Shown here piece after piece: positions 22,501 through 34,356 of a DNA stretch of 64,000 bases. The DNA is from Edaphochlamys debaryana (Eukaryota; Chlorophyta; Chlorophyceae; Chlamydomonadales), in NCBI GenBank assembly GCA_016858145.1, contig JAEHOE010000163.1, positions 124,001-188,000 of the forward strand, read 5' to 3'. The notes beneath the pieces were generated by a model. The model did not search any database. It saw nothing but the letters and a program-made list of their open reading frames with translations, and was not told the DNA's origin. Positions within the stretch are counted from its first letter, which is position 1, and the number at the start of each line of letters is the position of its first letter. The position numbers were made by a program, and so were the translations under genes.

Positions 22501-25500
22501 GCCTCCACCTCTGCCCCCTGCAGCCCCCGCGGGTCCCACGGACGCCCCCGCCGCCGCCGCCGCGGGCTCCGCTGAGCGCTCGTCCATCGTGGCGGTTGGG
22601 CGCTGGGACCAGGTGCGGTTGGGTTGGGTTTGGGAAGATCAGCCCATGCTGAACTCAGCTGCATTATAAGCTGGCCTGTCACGACGCCAGGGATCTTCAG
22701 CACCACTTACGCGCAGGCTCTTAAACCCTCCTCCGTACCTCTCTTCCCCCGCCCCGCCCAATCCTCCTGCCCATCAGACGCTCCAGCTCCTGTCGGTGCC
22801 CTCCCTGGCGCCGCTGTCGTCCACCCCTCTGGGCGGAGAGGTGAGAGACGGGAGGCGGCGCGGCTACTGGTTGTGGGGGATACGGCGATGGGGAGACAGG
22901 GAGTAGGGGCGTCTCAGCAGAGGTTTGGGGTCTGCAATGCCGGGCCCAAGGTCAGGGGGTTGATATGCCCCCTTACTCACTCCCGCCTCTACCCCTCCGT
23001 GCACCAGGTCATTCCCCGCTCCGTGCTGTGTACGGCACTTGAGGGCGTGCCGTACTGCATGGTGGGCCTGGGCGACGGAGCGCTGCACACGTGGCGCCTG
23101 GACCCAGGTGGGCCTGGGGCACGTAGGGCCCCTTCCAGGGGGTCGGGTGGGCCTTCTCGAGTCTGGGACACCGCTTTGGATATTGTTTGGCCTCCATTTC
23201 TTAGGGGACAGCTGCCTGGCCAGGACTGAGGCGCATGGGCGGCCGCCGCTCGACTACCTTCGCACGCCTCACCTCATACTCCCCATTCACGCCTTCCCTG
23301 CAACCCACTCTCCCCCCACAGCCACCGGCGCCCTGTCCGAGCGCAAGCGGGTGGTGCTGGGCACAAAGCCCATCTCCCTGCGGACCTTCAGGACCGCAGC
23401 GGCAGCGGCCCCCGCACCGGGCGCCGGGGCCAACGGCGGCGCCGCCACCGCCGCCGCGGGCGGCCGCGGGGGCCCCGGCGGCGTGTCTGTGTTTGCGGCC
23501 AGCGACCGCCCCACCGTGGTCTACTCCTCCAACAAGAAGCTGCTGTACAGCAACCTCAACGAGAACGACGTGAGCGGGCTTGGCTCACGCGCATCGCGCA
23601 GGGTCCTCAGTTCCACCGACTTCATCCACCTTCACCCCACGTACGGTATCCCGCCATCTCCTGCCCCCTCAGCACCCTTCCCACTCCACCCCCTTCCCCC
23701 AGGTCGCCTACCTGGCCTCCTTCCACGCCGCCTCGCTGCCCAACTCCCTGGCGGTGGCCTCCGAGGACGCCCTCACGCTGGGCACCGCGGACGCCATCCA
23801 GAAGCTGCACACCCGCACCGCGCCGCTGGGCGAGCAGCCGAGGCGCATCGCGCACCACACGGCGGCGGGGCTGCTGGCGGTGCTCACGCAGAGGGTGGTG
23901 AGTGGTGGTGGCAGGGGGTGGGCAGGGTGTGTTGAAGGATAGCCACAGCCAGACAGGGAGCGCGAGTGCGAGAACGCGGGGTGTTATGGAGCCACACACC
24001 AACTTGCTTCTCGCGCCTAGCCCGCGATGCCCCAAGCTATGCTTGACTGTTCCCTACACGCACGTCTCGCCTTGCGCAAATTCCAATACATGTTAAGATC
24101 GCGGTCGCACCATCTCGCACCCGTAACCTGAAGACCGACGCAATTTTCACGCTGTACTGTTTTGCTGTAAAGTGAAGAGAGAGGTATTTCCGTCGCATTT
24201 GCGCGTTGCGGTGTTGCTCAGGTGCCGATTTCGGTCAAACCTCGCAGCTGAAGCCTGCACGGTTGCTATGTTACCCCGAGAAACTTGTATTCGTAATACA
24301 AAAATCTATAAGTTTGCAACCATCGCCGGGGGTCTGTGTGTATCGCCCCGCGACCAACCATCATCCTCGCTTATCCACGCGACTGCAGCTTTGCGCGCCG
24401 CACGTCCCCCGCGCCTTGCACTTCTGGGAGGCTAACACTATACTTGCCCTCGACCCCGCGTAATAATGCTCCACACACTGAGTAAGTGCTGCGCCCTGGC
24501 CCAACCCCGCCCCTCCCCCCCGGGCCCTCCCCCCCAGGAGCCCGACGGCGAGGAGCGCTCGCTCCTGCGGCTGCTGGACGACTCCTCGCTCGACCCCCTG
24601 GCCTCGTTCGCGCTGGGGCCGGGGGAGATGCCCTGCAGCCTCGCGGCATGGCCTACGCCGCCGGGCGGCGCGGGCGCGGGGGCAGAGGTGAGGACCAGCG
24701 TGCGAGTGTGCTGGGGGCATGACGGTGCAGATACGGGGGGTAAATTGAGTGGGTAACTTAGTGGCGGGCCGGAAGATATATATGTCTAACCCTGGTCAGT
24801 CCCTTGCCTTTGTCTGGCTTAGGCCTCCCTGCCTGGCCCTTCTTCTTCTCATGGCTACCCTTCCCTTGCCCTCCCTAGGGCGGCTCCGGCTCCGGCGGCC
24901 CCCCCGCCTGGTTCGTGGTGGGCACTGCGCTTATCCGCCCCGAGGAGCACGAGCCCAGCCGTGGCCGCATCCTGGTACTGGAGCACAGCGCGGGAGCGGG
25001 GCCGGGACAGAGCAAGGTGGGTGGGGGTGGGGGTGGCTGCGGGCAGCGGGATTGGGCGTATGGAGGAAGCTGGGGCCAGGGGTGGTGTGCTGCCTTGCAA
25101 TTTCTAGTCGTATTGATTTCATCGTTCTGATTAAGCGGCCCATCAACTCCCCTTCAACCGCGTCCCCCAGGTCCGGCTGGTGACTGAGAAGGAGGTCAAG
25201 GGCGCGGTCTACAACGTGCTGCCCTTCGCCAAGGACCGCCTGCTCGTGTCCGTCAACAACAAGGCAAGGGATCAAGGGGCGAGGAGGGAGCCCTGTAAAT
25301 TGTAGCTGGGGTGTGTCGTGGGGCCGAGGGTTGATGAGGGCTTACGAGGGTTTGAGGCGGCGCGTCGGCCCCAGGCTGTGGAGAGCGGCCGGCCTCTTCC
25401 CAGTACTTCTCCCTCTGGTGTTCAAATTACTGGCAGCTGCACAAACATGCAGCAGACGTGCAGACAGGTTTGGAAGTCTTTGGTTGTGGCGAGAGCTGTC

Positions 25501-27922
25501 CGCTCTGGGAGAGGCGGGGGCTGGGGCCGGGCCAAGGCCAGGCCACGGACTCACGCCAATGCCATTCCTCCGCAGTCCTTCGGCCTCATAAAAAGGTTGT
25601 TGCCCCAACTGATTCGACCTTTACCCCGCTGACTTGAAGTGTGCACGCTAGGGGCTGGCTGGGGCCAGTTAGGGTTTACAAGGGTATACAGGGCCACAGG
25701 GGCTGTGGGGCGCGGCCAAAACTCTCTCTCACCACCCTTTTGTTGCCTTCCGACCGTTAATAAGGGTAGGAGCGTGCCCCTTGGGGCTGCCGTGCTGGTT
25801 GGTGCCGGTTTGTTTGCCAGTCAAGTCATGCGTACCCTCACGCATTTAAGGCAGCTGCGGGGTCCGCCCCCTGACGCTGCCGTATGCCACGGAGGGACAG
25901 GAGGGGGGCAGAGCAGCAACAGGGGGCGCTGAGGCGGCCGGCAGGCCAGGGTCGGCAAGCCTTTTGGCTGGGATGCCATCATAGGGTTTACGAGGGTTTA
26001 GAGCGACCAGGCGACGCAAGACGTTTCCGCACGACCCGCAGCCCCGTGTGCTGACCTCGCACCCCCCTATCTGCTCTCTCCTTGTCCCCAGGTCACGGTG
26101 TACCGCTGGGTGCTTCGCGACGGCTCCGGCGGCGGCGGCTCCGCGGGCCCCGGGCAGCCCGAGCTGGTATCCGAGTGCTCCCACCTGGGCAACGTGCTAG
26201 CGCTGTACCTGGCGGCAAGGTGGCTGCGGATTTGGGAGAGAGCTTGAGGACGAAGCATGTGGCTTTGAGGACGAGCATCTGCACGCGCTCCTACCTGCAG
26301 CTCAGCCGGCCGTGCCCTCCCCGCCGTAACCGCCACGCAGGGGCTCGCTGGTGGTTGTGGGCGACCTCATGCGGTCCGTGTCCCTGCTGTCGTACAACGG
26401 CGAGCAGGTACGGCATCAGTACGACAGGCGCTCGGGTCACAGCATGCGTTCCGTCCGTTGACCTGCTTGCCCTTTGACCCCCTCAAGCAGCCACCCTCGT
26501 CCGGTCACCCGCCCATCTCCTGCCCCCCACTACCGTACCCCCTTCACGCCCCCAGGGTGTTCTAGAGCACCGGGCTGCGGACTACAACAGCGGATGGACC
26601 ACGGCCGTGGAGGTGGGGGGGACTTGCGGCAATGGGCGTGCCTACGTGCGAAATCGTACCTGGAAATCGTGCACGGCGTTGGGATTCGACTCTGACCCTC
26701 GAGTTGATTGTTTGCTCCCACCTCCCCCGGGCCTCCGCCCCTACCCCCTCAGGCCCTGGACGACGACACCTACCTGGCCGCTGACAACCACTGCAACGTG
26801 TACGTCGTACGGCGCAACGCGGACAGCGCCACGGACGAGGAGCGAGCCAGGCTGCAGGCGAGTGCCTTGGGGAGGGGTCGAGGAGGGTAGCGCGATGTCG
26901 GCGGATGGGGGCAACCGTGCAGGGGCACGCCACGGCACGCTTTTGACCTTCGCTTCGGGATCTGGAGCAGCTGGACCGCCCATCTAACCGCCTCAACGAA
27001 CCGCAGATTGTGGCCGAGTTCCACACCGGCACCTTCGTCAACCGCCTGCGCCACGGCTCCTTAGTCATGCGCCTGCCCGACTCGGAGCACTCGGGGCTGC
27101 CCCCGCCGCTGCTCTTCGCGGGCTCCGACGGGCGCCTGGGCGTTATCGCGCGACTGCCGCCGCCCCTGTTCGCGCTGCTGAGCAAGATGCAGGCGCGTGG
27201 GGGGACAGGGTATGGGAGCCAGGGCGGCGCCTCATGCAGGCGGGCACACGAAGGGGTCACCCTTGGCAAGGCATGTTCCGGGCTAGTGGTGCTGGGTGGG
27301 GCGTACTTCATCTCAGGCTCACTGCCCGAACACCCGCCCCTCCCCGTGCCCTCCCCCCAGGCCGCCATGCGCCAGGTGGTGCGGGGCGTGGGGGGTCTGG
27401 ACCACGAGGCGTGGCGCTCCTTCGCGAACGACCGACGAAGGTGGGGGGGGATGAGGGGAGACAGGCTGGCGAAATGGGCAGCAGCGGGCAACGGCTCGAG
27501 GACACACCTGTATAGGTTTGGCACCGAAACACCCTTACCTATCTTCCCGCACGCCCCTCCCTCTCCTCCTCAGCGGCGAGGCTCGCGGCTTCGTGGACGG
27601 AGACCTGATCGAGAGCTTCCTGGACCTACCGCAGGAGGTGAGGCAGCGCTGCAGGCGGGCCAGCTAGGGACAGAGGTTTGCTGTACTAGAGCCATTGGGG
27701 GCGCAAGACCTGGGTCTCAGACTGGTGGGCGTCGGTTGGCGACCTGCCGTGTTCCTGAACTTGCCCCCTTACCGCCAAGTCACCAGGCACACCACGCCCC
27801 CCGCCCCTTCCCCTCCCTCTCCCCAGGACGCCTCCCGCGTGGTGTCGCTCATGGGCCCCGACGCGCCCCCCCTGGAGGAGCTCAAACGCCGGGTGGAGGA
27901 CCTGGCCCGGGCGCTGCACTGA
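16504..27922 (+). CDS. DDB1: DDB1, CUL4 E3 ligase adaptor (DNA damage-binding protein 1), 35 exons
   Basis: Adaptor that links CUL4-RING ubiquitin ligase to DCAF substrate receptors; acts in nuclear DNA repair and protein turnover. Three beta-propellers and a C-terminal helical domain are expected. Deduced exons total 3705 nt (1234 aa; human is 1140): 16504-16649, 17163-17211, 17496-17555, 17722-17797, 17999-18092, 18291-18327, 18467-18661, 18845-18898, 19134-19313, 19561-19687, 20138-20250, 20437-20488, 20688-20797, 21008-21109, 21351-21452, 21569-21655, 21839-21949, 22095-22175, 22345-22414, 22524-22612, 22778-22840, 23008-23107, 23322-23569, 23703-23897, 24538-24687, 24879-25016, 25171-25263, 26092-26219, 26341-26407, 26556-26612, 26753-26857, 27007-27192, 27361-27440, 27574-27637, 27827-27922. 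Phases close exactly. Landmarks: [11 protein letters not shown] at the start, [26 protein letters not shown]-like acidic helix, [15 protein letters not shown] near the end. Four donors (20798, 25264, 26858, 27193) are GC. Confidence 0.95.
19720..19985 (+). repeat. Purine-rich tandem repeats in DDB1 intron 10
   Basis: Inside the intron 19688-20137, imperfect units of about 15-20 bp built on GTTAGCAAGGGGAGAGGGG are repeated roughly a dozen times. The G-runs are of the kind that can form G-quadruplexes on the sense strand or in the pre-mRNA. The repeat ends about 150 bp before the C-rich acceptor. Confidence 0.85.
23898..24537 (+). other. Long DDB1 intron 24 with an AT-richer patch
   Basis: A 640-bp intron, against the usual 110-250 bp in this gene. 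Bases 24050-24330 are clearly less GC-rich than the rest (GTAATACAAAAATCTATAAG near 24292). This could be remnant mobile or other recently inserted DNA. No open frame or terminal repeat is evident. Confidence 0.4.
25264..26091 (+). other. Long DDB1 intron 27 with a GC donor
   Basis: At 828 bp, the longest intron of the gene. Its donor is AAG|GCAAGG and its acceptor is CCCCAG at 26091. The coding phase is preserved across the join (…VNNK then VTVYRW), so the GC donor is required by the protein alignment. The sequence inside holds no recognisable gene. Confidence 0.8.
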
Positions 27923-28698
27923 GGAGCTGACTGGAGGGGCATGCAGTGGTGATGTGGCTTGGACGCAGAAGCTGGCTGGAGGGGATGGCGGAGGAAGGAG
28001 CTCGGGGGGAGGGACAGGCATGGCAGAACAGGACGTACGGTGGAGGAGGGACTGGGGGGACGGACAGGCATGGCCGTGCAGCGTGCATGGCGAGAATGAG
28101 GCCAACCTCGCCTGCTACAGCGCCATAGCTATGACCGTCACTCGGCTGTGAGCACGCTGGCGGGCCCCTCTTCCACACGGGCTGCGCACTCACGGCGCGG
28201 GCGGTGGAACTGAGGTAGGAGCGGCGCATCGGTGACTTTGTGCGGAGGGCTAGGAGGGCGGAGTTGTGCAAGCAAGTGGCTGCGTGGGGACGGCTGGAAC
28301 GAAGGCATCATGCGGGCGGGGAGGAGCTGAAGGCCTCGGGGAGATACAGGAAAGCCCTCTCGGGACGGCATGAACGGAGCGAGTTGAGAGAGCACTGCTC
28401 TACACGCATGGCATCTACACACAGATTGCTTGGTGAACCTCACCGAAGCGGGCTTGCCGAGCCCCGCTGGAGGCGGGTTGTTGTATGCATGTGCACCAAC
28501 CGCATGCCAAGGGCGGACACACTGAGCCTCACAAGTCATCAGGGACAGCAAGGGCCTAAGAGGTCTCAGGGAGGAATGGGCAGGGTTGCAAGGGGAGGGA
28601 CCAGGGCGCCCGAGTGCCGGTTGGGGGAATACCTTCCCCAGTTCCCCTCCGCTGTAGGGGGGCAGGGCCTGCATTGCTGCGGCTTAGTTCGCGCCGTC
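27923..28698 (+). other. DDB1 3' region and spacer before the LINE
   Basis: Nothing coding is supported, although the LINE-type frame is open upstream of its ATG. I found no TGTAA polyadenylation word in the first 300 bases, so the 3' end of DDB1 cannot be placed. A near-duplicate, GGACAGGCATGGC, occurs at 28013 and 28062. Confidence 0.35.
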
Positions 28699-30438
28699 AT
28701 GGACGCCGTGATCATTTGCCCCCGCCCTCGCAAGGCACCCGGAGGGGCCGAGACCCAGCCTGGCCAAGACGCAGCCGAGCACCACGCCGAGCCCGGCGCT
28801 CCCCCGCCCACAGCCGCCGGCGCTGCTCCCCCGACGCAAGGCGCCGCAGAAGCGCACGCCGCGCACGCCGCCGGAAACGGCGCATACGGGGCAGCTCCCG
28901 GACCTGCAAGAGGGGAGCCAGCGGAAGGACTCAGCTTCGAGGACGCAACTAGGCTGATGCGCGCCGCCAATGCGCAACGGGAAGCCGCCCAAGCCAGGCA
29001 GCAACCTGGCCGGAAAGCAAAGAAACCCGCTGGCCCATGCCCCGCGCAACCCCAGATCACGGCCCTCTTCGCCGCCAAACGACCCCGAGACGAAGGAGCA
29101 AACCCGACCGGTGGAGACGAGCCCCCTGCAGGCGCCGGTGCCCCCAACCCCCCCACGGGCAACACCCAGGCCACAGACGCCCCCACGCCCCACGACACCC
29201 CAGCCCCCGCGGCCCGCCCCCCCTCGACCAGGCAAGCGCAACTGAAGCTACTCACCCTTAACGTGTGCGGCCTCCTCGGCAGACGAGAGCTCCTCGCTCG
29301 AGGGCTAATGGCGCTGAGGCCCGACCTCTGGGTGCTCATCGAGCCCCGGACGGCGGGAATCAACAGGGAAACCCAGGCCATCAAGAAAGCCCTGTCCAGC
29401 CAGGCGGGGTTCCAAACGTTCCAGTCCAACGTCCCCCAACCTGAGGGGGCGAGGGAGAGGGCACAAGGCGGGAGGGGTCGCACACGCACGCGTGGGGAAG
29501 ACAGGCCACACATAGTGCGCAAGGCCGGCGTGTGGGTCGGAATTGGGCCCAGCCTCGGAGGGGGACGGTTCGCCACCGTGGTCCCCACCCCCCGCCTGGT
29601 GGGGTACGCCTGCCACGTCCGCATCGCCACCCCCGGAAGCCCGGTGATCAACATGGTGGGCGTGTACTGCCCCCCCGGCGACCTGGCAACACGCAGGCGG
29701 GTCTGCGAGTACTGCCAAGAGGTGGCGGAGCGCGCAACATCACATGGACGACAAAGCCCACCGTCACTTTCTCTCGCAAGGCCCTGTGACCCCCATCGTG
29801 GCCCCCCCGCACCCCGACGCGCCTCGCACCGCTGCGGGGCGGCCACCCACGTTCGCGCCACTGCATGCGCACCCGCCTGTGCGGAGCCGCATCGACGACG
29901 CTCTTGCCAGCAGCTTCACCAGCCAGGCGCTGAACGGGCCTGTGGGCGGCGAGGAGGGCCTGAGCGAAAGCGTCATTACCGGAACCGACTGCAAACCTGC
30001 CCTGACCACCGACCCCTCCTGACCCGCATGCCCCTCGCCCGCCTCTCCGTCCTCCCCGCCCCCTCGCCCCCAAGGCCCGAGGCCGACCCTTGGGCCTGCG
30101 TGCGAAAGCCCATCTCCAAGGCCGCCAAGGACCAAGCACGTACCGCAATCGAGGCGGAGCTGTCCAGCGCCATCGCCGCCCTTGGCCGCCCCCTTGCCGC
30201 CGCACGGGAGGCCGTGCAGGGAAGCCTGACCGCACTTGAAGAAGCCACCACTCGCGCAGAAGCACACGCCGTGCTGGGGGCCCTACGGAGGCACGAGGCA
30301 ATCGAGCCGGTTGACATCGAACAAACTGCCGCCGCCCTGCTTGAGATACTGCAAGATGCACGCAAGATCCTCATCTCGAAATGCGAATCAGCCCCGCCAC
30401 CGGGCAACCAACGCTTCCCAACCAGAAAAGACCACTGA
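28699..30438 (+). pseudogene. LINE N-terminal region plus APE-type endonuclease (damaged)
   Basis: First ATG at 28699. Residues 1-180 are Ala/Pro/Gly-rich with basic patches; QPQITALFAAKRPR (about 29046-29087) looks like a PCNA-binding PIP box. The endonuclease begins at LKLLTLNVCGL (29243) with the first-motif Asn, then WVLIEPRT, the AGVWVGIG strand and GVYCPPG. After 29735 the homologous reading moves to frame 2 (DDKAHRHFLSQG, then SRIDDALASS), and near 29990 it returns to frame 1 at PDHRPLLTRM, which supplies the terminal DH motif. The GDxN catalytic block expected between CQEVAERA and DDKAHRHF is missing, so endonuclease activity is not expected. A coiled linker follows, up to a TGA at 30436. 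Confidence 0.8.
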
Positions 30439-32377
30439 ACCCTCCACAAACTTAGTAAACGGCTAGCGCTTCTGAAGCAGGCCTTATCCAACCTCCCGCC
30501 CCCCCAGCTGGCCAGCCCCCGCCCGCGCCCCCTCGCACCCCGCGACCCGCTCCCCCCCCCCGACCCGCCCTCCGCCCCTGGCAGCCCCGCCCCCCTGCAG
30601 CACGAGATGGACGTCGACACCCCCCCTGGAAGCCCCCGCGCGCCGCCCGCCCCAGCACCCGACCCACCAGCCGCAGACCTTGACCCCGCAGCCGACGCCT
30701 TGAGCAGTGCAGAAGACATCCGCGCCGAGATTGCGGAAAGGAAGCAGGAGATCCGGCGAGCCGTACAGGAGCTGCGACGGCGAGAGGGCAGGGAAGGGGC
30801 ACGCGGGTTTCAGCGGCTTGTAGCAGTTTGCCCCCCAAAGGCCCATAAGGTTATCTTCAACCCTTCCAGTGACCAACCCCGGGGCCTACCCGCCGTCACG
30901 CACCCACGCGACGGAAGCCTGTGCACGGACGCAGAGAGCATCCTAGACGCTTGCCACTACAAGTGGAGCGCCGAATGCCGGCCAGTTGGGGGCGAGAGGA
31001 CAGGACGGTACGACGACCCCATCGACTTCCCCGGCGACTCCCTTACCAACCCAACCGCCCCGGACGCCATGCCGCGTGTTGCAGGGTGCGACCACCCCTT
31101 TAGCCAGCCCCAGGGCGCCCCCGCCTCCCTCCTGCCCGCTGTGGCCTGCCCCGTCACGTACCGGCAATGCCTAGACCACCTGGCCCGCAACAAAGCCCCA
31201 GGCCCAGACGGCATCCCTAACGAGCTGCTCCAATGCCTGCCGCCCAGCCTCCAGGAGGCTGTCCATGCCCTCATGCTAGCCATGTGGGTCAAGGGGGAAG
31301 TGCCAGAGACCTGGGCCCGCTCCGACACCGTGCTGTTGCACAAGAAGGGCGACCCTCGGGACCTAGCCAACAAGCGACCGATAGCCCTCTGCACGACCCT
31401 CTACAAGCTCTACACGCGCCTGATCACTGTGTGCATGGTAGAGTTTAGCGAGGACCATGGGATCTGGAGGCCGACACAAGAGGGCTTCCGTCAACACCGC
31501 AGCACTGGGAGACAGCTACTCGCCTGGATCCACAACTTTGACGATGCAGGGCTGACGGGGAACGACATCTATGCACTGTACGTGGACTTCTCAAGCGCTT
31601 TCAACACAATCGACCAAGACAGGCTGCTCCAGATCATGATCCGGCTGGGCTACCCAGAAGATCTTGTGATTGCTGTGCGCAGCCTGTACGACAACGCCTG
31701 CACCCGCATCCGCACCGAATACGGCCGTACGGCAGATATCCACGTGCAAAGAGGCACGGTCCAGGGTGACACGCTCTCCCCTGTCCTCTTTATCACGTTT
31801 CTTGAGCCCTTGTTGCGCTGGCTGCACCGCGGTGGCCGAGGCTACCGGTACGGGTGCCTCAACGCCACCGAAAACCAGCACCACAATGCCTCCTGTCTCA
31901 GGTTTGCAGATGATTTGGCCCTGGCCACCGGTAACCGTGCAGACCTCAAGATCCAAATCGCAAAGCTCGAGCAGTACAGCATGTGGGGAGGGATCAAGAT
32001 CAACGTGGGCAAGTGCCAGCTGCAAGCCGCGCTCCATGGCCAGGCCAAAATCAACCCCGAGCTACGGGCAGGGCCCAGCAGCGCACGGTACCAAAGGGTG
32101 CTAGAGCAGCAACTCTGTGACCACAAAAACGCCATATGCATGGGGGGGAAGCCGGTGCCGCACAAAAAACCCAGAAGGTGGAGAGGCGTACAAGTACCTA
32201 GGGGTGTGGATCACCCCCACCCTCAACTGGAAGACGCAGGTCCAACACATGTCCGCCAAACTGAAGGAACAGGGGGCGCTCCTTGCACAGTGCGCCGCCT
32301 CGCCCGACCAAAAGATCCGCATCCTGAAAAGCTGCCTCCAAAGCAAGGTGGCCTACACCCTAACCTCGACGGCTTAG
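30439..32377 (+). pseudogene. LINE reverse transcriptase (frame-damaged)
   Basis: The frame continues after the TGA at 30436. The RT domain runs from about 31150: NKAPGPDGIPNELL (palm), KKGDPRDLANKRPIAL, the QEGFRQHRST finger motif, LYVDFSSAFNTID (first catalytic Asp), QRGTVQGDTLSPVLF, and RFADDLALATG (catalytic FADD box). Near 32130-32180 the frame shifts from 1 to 2, and the thumb continues as YKYLGVWITPTLNWKTQ to a TAG at 32375. It would copy element RNA at a nicked target; the shift and stops make the encoded enzyme incomplete. Confidence 0.85.
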
Positions 32378-33103
32378 AACCCTGCCGACCTCGCCTGCCT
32401 CGACCGCCAACTAGCCGGGATTGCCAGACACTGCTACGGTATCAAGGGCAGCTTTCCCACGCGCGCCCTACTGGCCCCTGAGAGCCTTCTGGGCCTAGGT
32501 GTCAGGTCCTTGAGAGAGCTTGCTACTCGGCGCATAGGAAAAAGCCTGACCATGGCCCTAAACGACGAGGGGAGGTTGGGAGTAATCACACGGGCCCTGC
32601 TTGAACTGCAAGCCAAGACAGCTGGAGAGCTCCCAGTGCACACGCTCCGGCGGGACGCAACCTACTACACAACCCTGAAGATGGTGAGCTTCCTCAATGA
32701 GAATAACGCAACGGTAACCTACAACTGTAACGACTATACTCTCGCGGCCAACAGTCTAACCAGACTGTGGGCTACGGCTGCGGGCGCCGGCTCCCCCAGC
32801 AGCGCCACTGCCCTCCCCCCCCTCTTCCGCATCATAGCACCTCTGATCGACCTGGGGGCAGACCTGCATGCCCTTGTCGACCAAAGATGCAAGGACCACC
32901 TCATCCCTACCGACCAGCTGAAAAGGCTGTTCGGCCGGAAGGTGCTGAAAAGGCTGTTCGGCCGGAAGGTGAAGCGCCACCACCTTCTTGCCCTCAACCG
33001 CCTAAGCGCCTACCTCACGGGGCTGGAAGGCACAAAGCCGGCAGGCTGGTTACCCCCCTCCCAGGTGACCACCACCCAAGCCCTCCCCCGAGCCCTTCGC
33101 TGA
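32378..33103 (+). pseudogene. LINE ORF2 C-terminal region
   Basis: Same frame as the thumb, open from the TAG at 32375 to a TGA at 33101. It begins PADLACLDRQLAG and includes a helical segment. A 27-bp tandem duplication (32917-32943 and 32944-32970) repeats LKRLFGRKV in frame. Beyond 33103 the same frame stays open to 33658 (ITSLL-like, then a long Asp/Glu-rich tail), which suggests the TGA at 33101 is another single-base nonsense change. Confidence 0.65.
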
Positions 33104-33658
33104 ATCCCCACAGACAACCCCATCTTCACTAGCCTCCTGCACGACACCGGGCACGCCCGCGCCCTGCCCGTCGCCACGCTGGACCGGTTCCTCGTTCCCC
33201 GCCAGCCCCCTCCCCCGCCCGCCGAGGTGAACGGCCACGAGGCTGCGCCCGCCAACGACCCGCCCGCCAGCCCCCGGAACCCAGACACCCAAGACCCGGA
33301 CCGCACTGAGCTCGAAGGCGAAGCCATGATGGATGAGGCCCGTGGCCACACCCAGCCTGGCGCCGCCTCACCGGATGGAGACGCGGAGATGGGGGAGGCT
33401 GACGAGGCCGGGCTGCCCGTGGGCGATGATATGGTGCTAAGCGACGAGGAGGGAGAGCCGGCGGAGGATGACATGGAGCATGATGACGCAATGCCAAGTG
33501 ACGAAGAAGGCGAACAGGCGCAAGATGACACGGAGCACGAGCCCAACGGCGACGGGGAGGAGCGAGGTGGGATTGAAGGGCCGGACGGCATGGAGGCCGA
33601 AGACGGAGCCGACAGGTGTAAGCGGACTTGCTTGCACGGCTCTTTCCCACAGCGCTGA

Positions 33659-34356
33659 TAAGCGCTCTCAAGTCTCAAACGGCCGGCAGTGCGGGGGAAC
33701 CACACTGTGTGTGGGGGGACCGCACGTTGTACCCGCAGTACCGGAGGTACCCGGGTACCTGCCAGCCAGGCAGTACGGCTTGAGTAGCGCCCATGCGCCG
33801 CCTTTAGGCAGCGCGCGCACCGCTCTCGGAGCGGACACTGGCTTGCTTACTCGCTTGCAATTGACTTGCTACACCGGCTTCTAGTGAAGCCACCTACTTC
33901 CGGACTTATGCTTCACACACTGTATCACAGGCTGTTTAGTAGTAGAGCTCCGATCTTCACCGTCGCTAAGTCTAGCCGATCCAGGGTAAGCTGAGCATCA
34001 GCTTACAAGTGGTAGCGGCCTAATCTAGGCTTAGGTGGCGGTCGAGCGTAAGCTCTCGCCGTGTCGGAACGCGCCTTGCGGCGCCCCGACCTGGAGACTC
34101 GTTCTCCTTGGAGCCGCAGGCCTTCGGGGCCTTGCATTCCGCAATCCATACGCTTCCGCTTGCGCAGTCCAGCCCGATAGGGGCTTCTCGGACATTGCGC
34201 GATGGCCCCGAGGTCGTTGCGGAGAGCCTGGTGGCGCCTGATAGAGGCCCACGCAGAGCTATTAGGTCGCGAGGTTCCCAACCTTGCGGAGCAGAATCGC
34301 ACCTCTGCTGCTTTGCACAGAGTCGCGATGCAACTTGAGCCAGCTGCTGATTTCGC
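33659..34356. other. Spacer upstream of the first gypsy gag; possible 5' LTR remnant
   Basis: No gene. It contains the palindromic GGTACCCGGGTACC-like stretch at 33749-33761. Near 34005-34018, a CA-ended sequence is followed by TGGTAGCGGCC, which could be an LTR end plus primer-binding site. No matching 3' LTR was found, so this is only a suggestion. Confidence 0.25.

Larger units (their letters stand above)
28699..33658 (+). mobile_element. Decayed L1-type non-LTR retrotransposon (LINE)
   Basis: Order: basic/Pro-rich N-terminal region, APE-type endonuclease, linker, reverse transcriptase, thumb, C-terminal region, and an acidic tail that is open to 33658. It is not active: the endonuclease has frame changes near 29735 and 29990 and lacks its central GDxN block; in-frame stops lie at 30436-30438 (TGA), 32375-32377 (TAG) and 33101-33103 (TGA); a further frameshift lies near 32130-32180. 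No poly-A tail or target-site duplication was identified, so the outer limits are approximate. Confidence 0.85.

Noticed and set aside
28240..28698. Upstream extension of the LINE frame to 28240
   Set aside because: Open but without an ATG at its start; composition is unlike the following protein. ATG 28699 is the better start.
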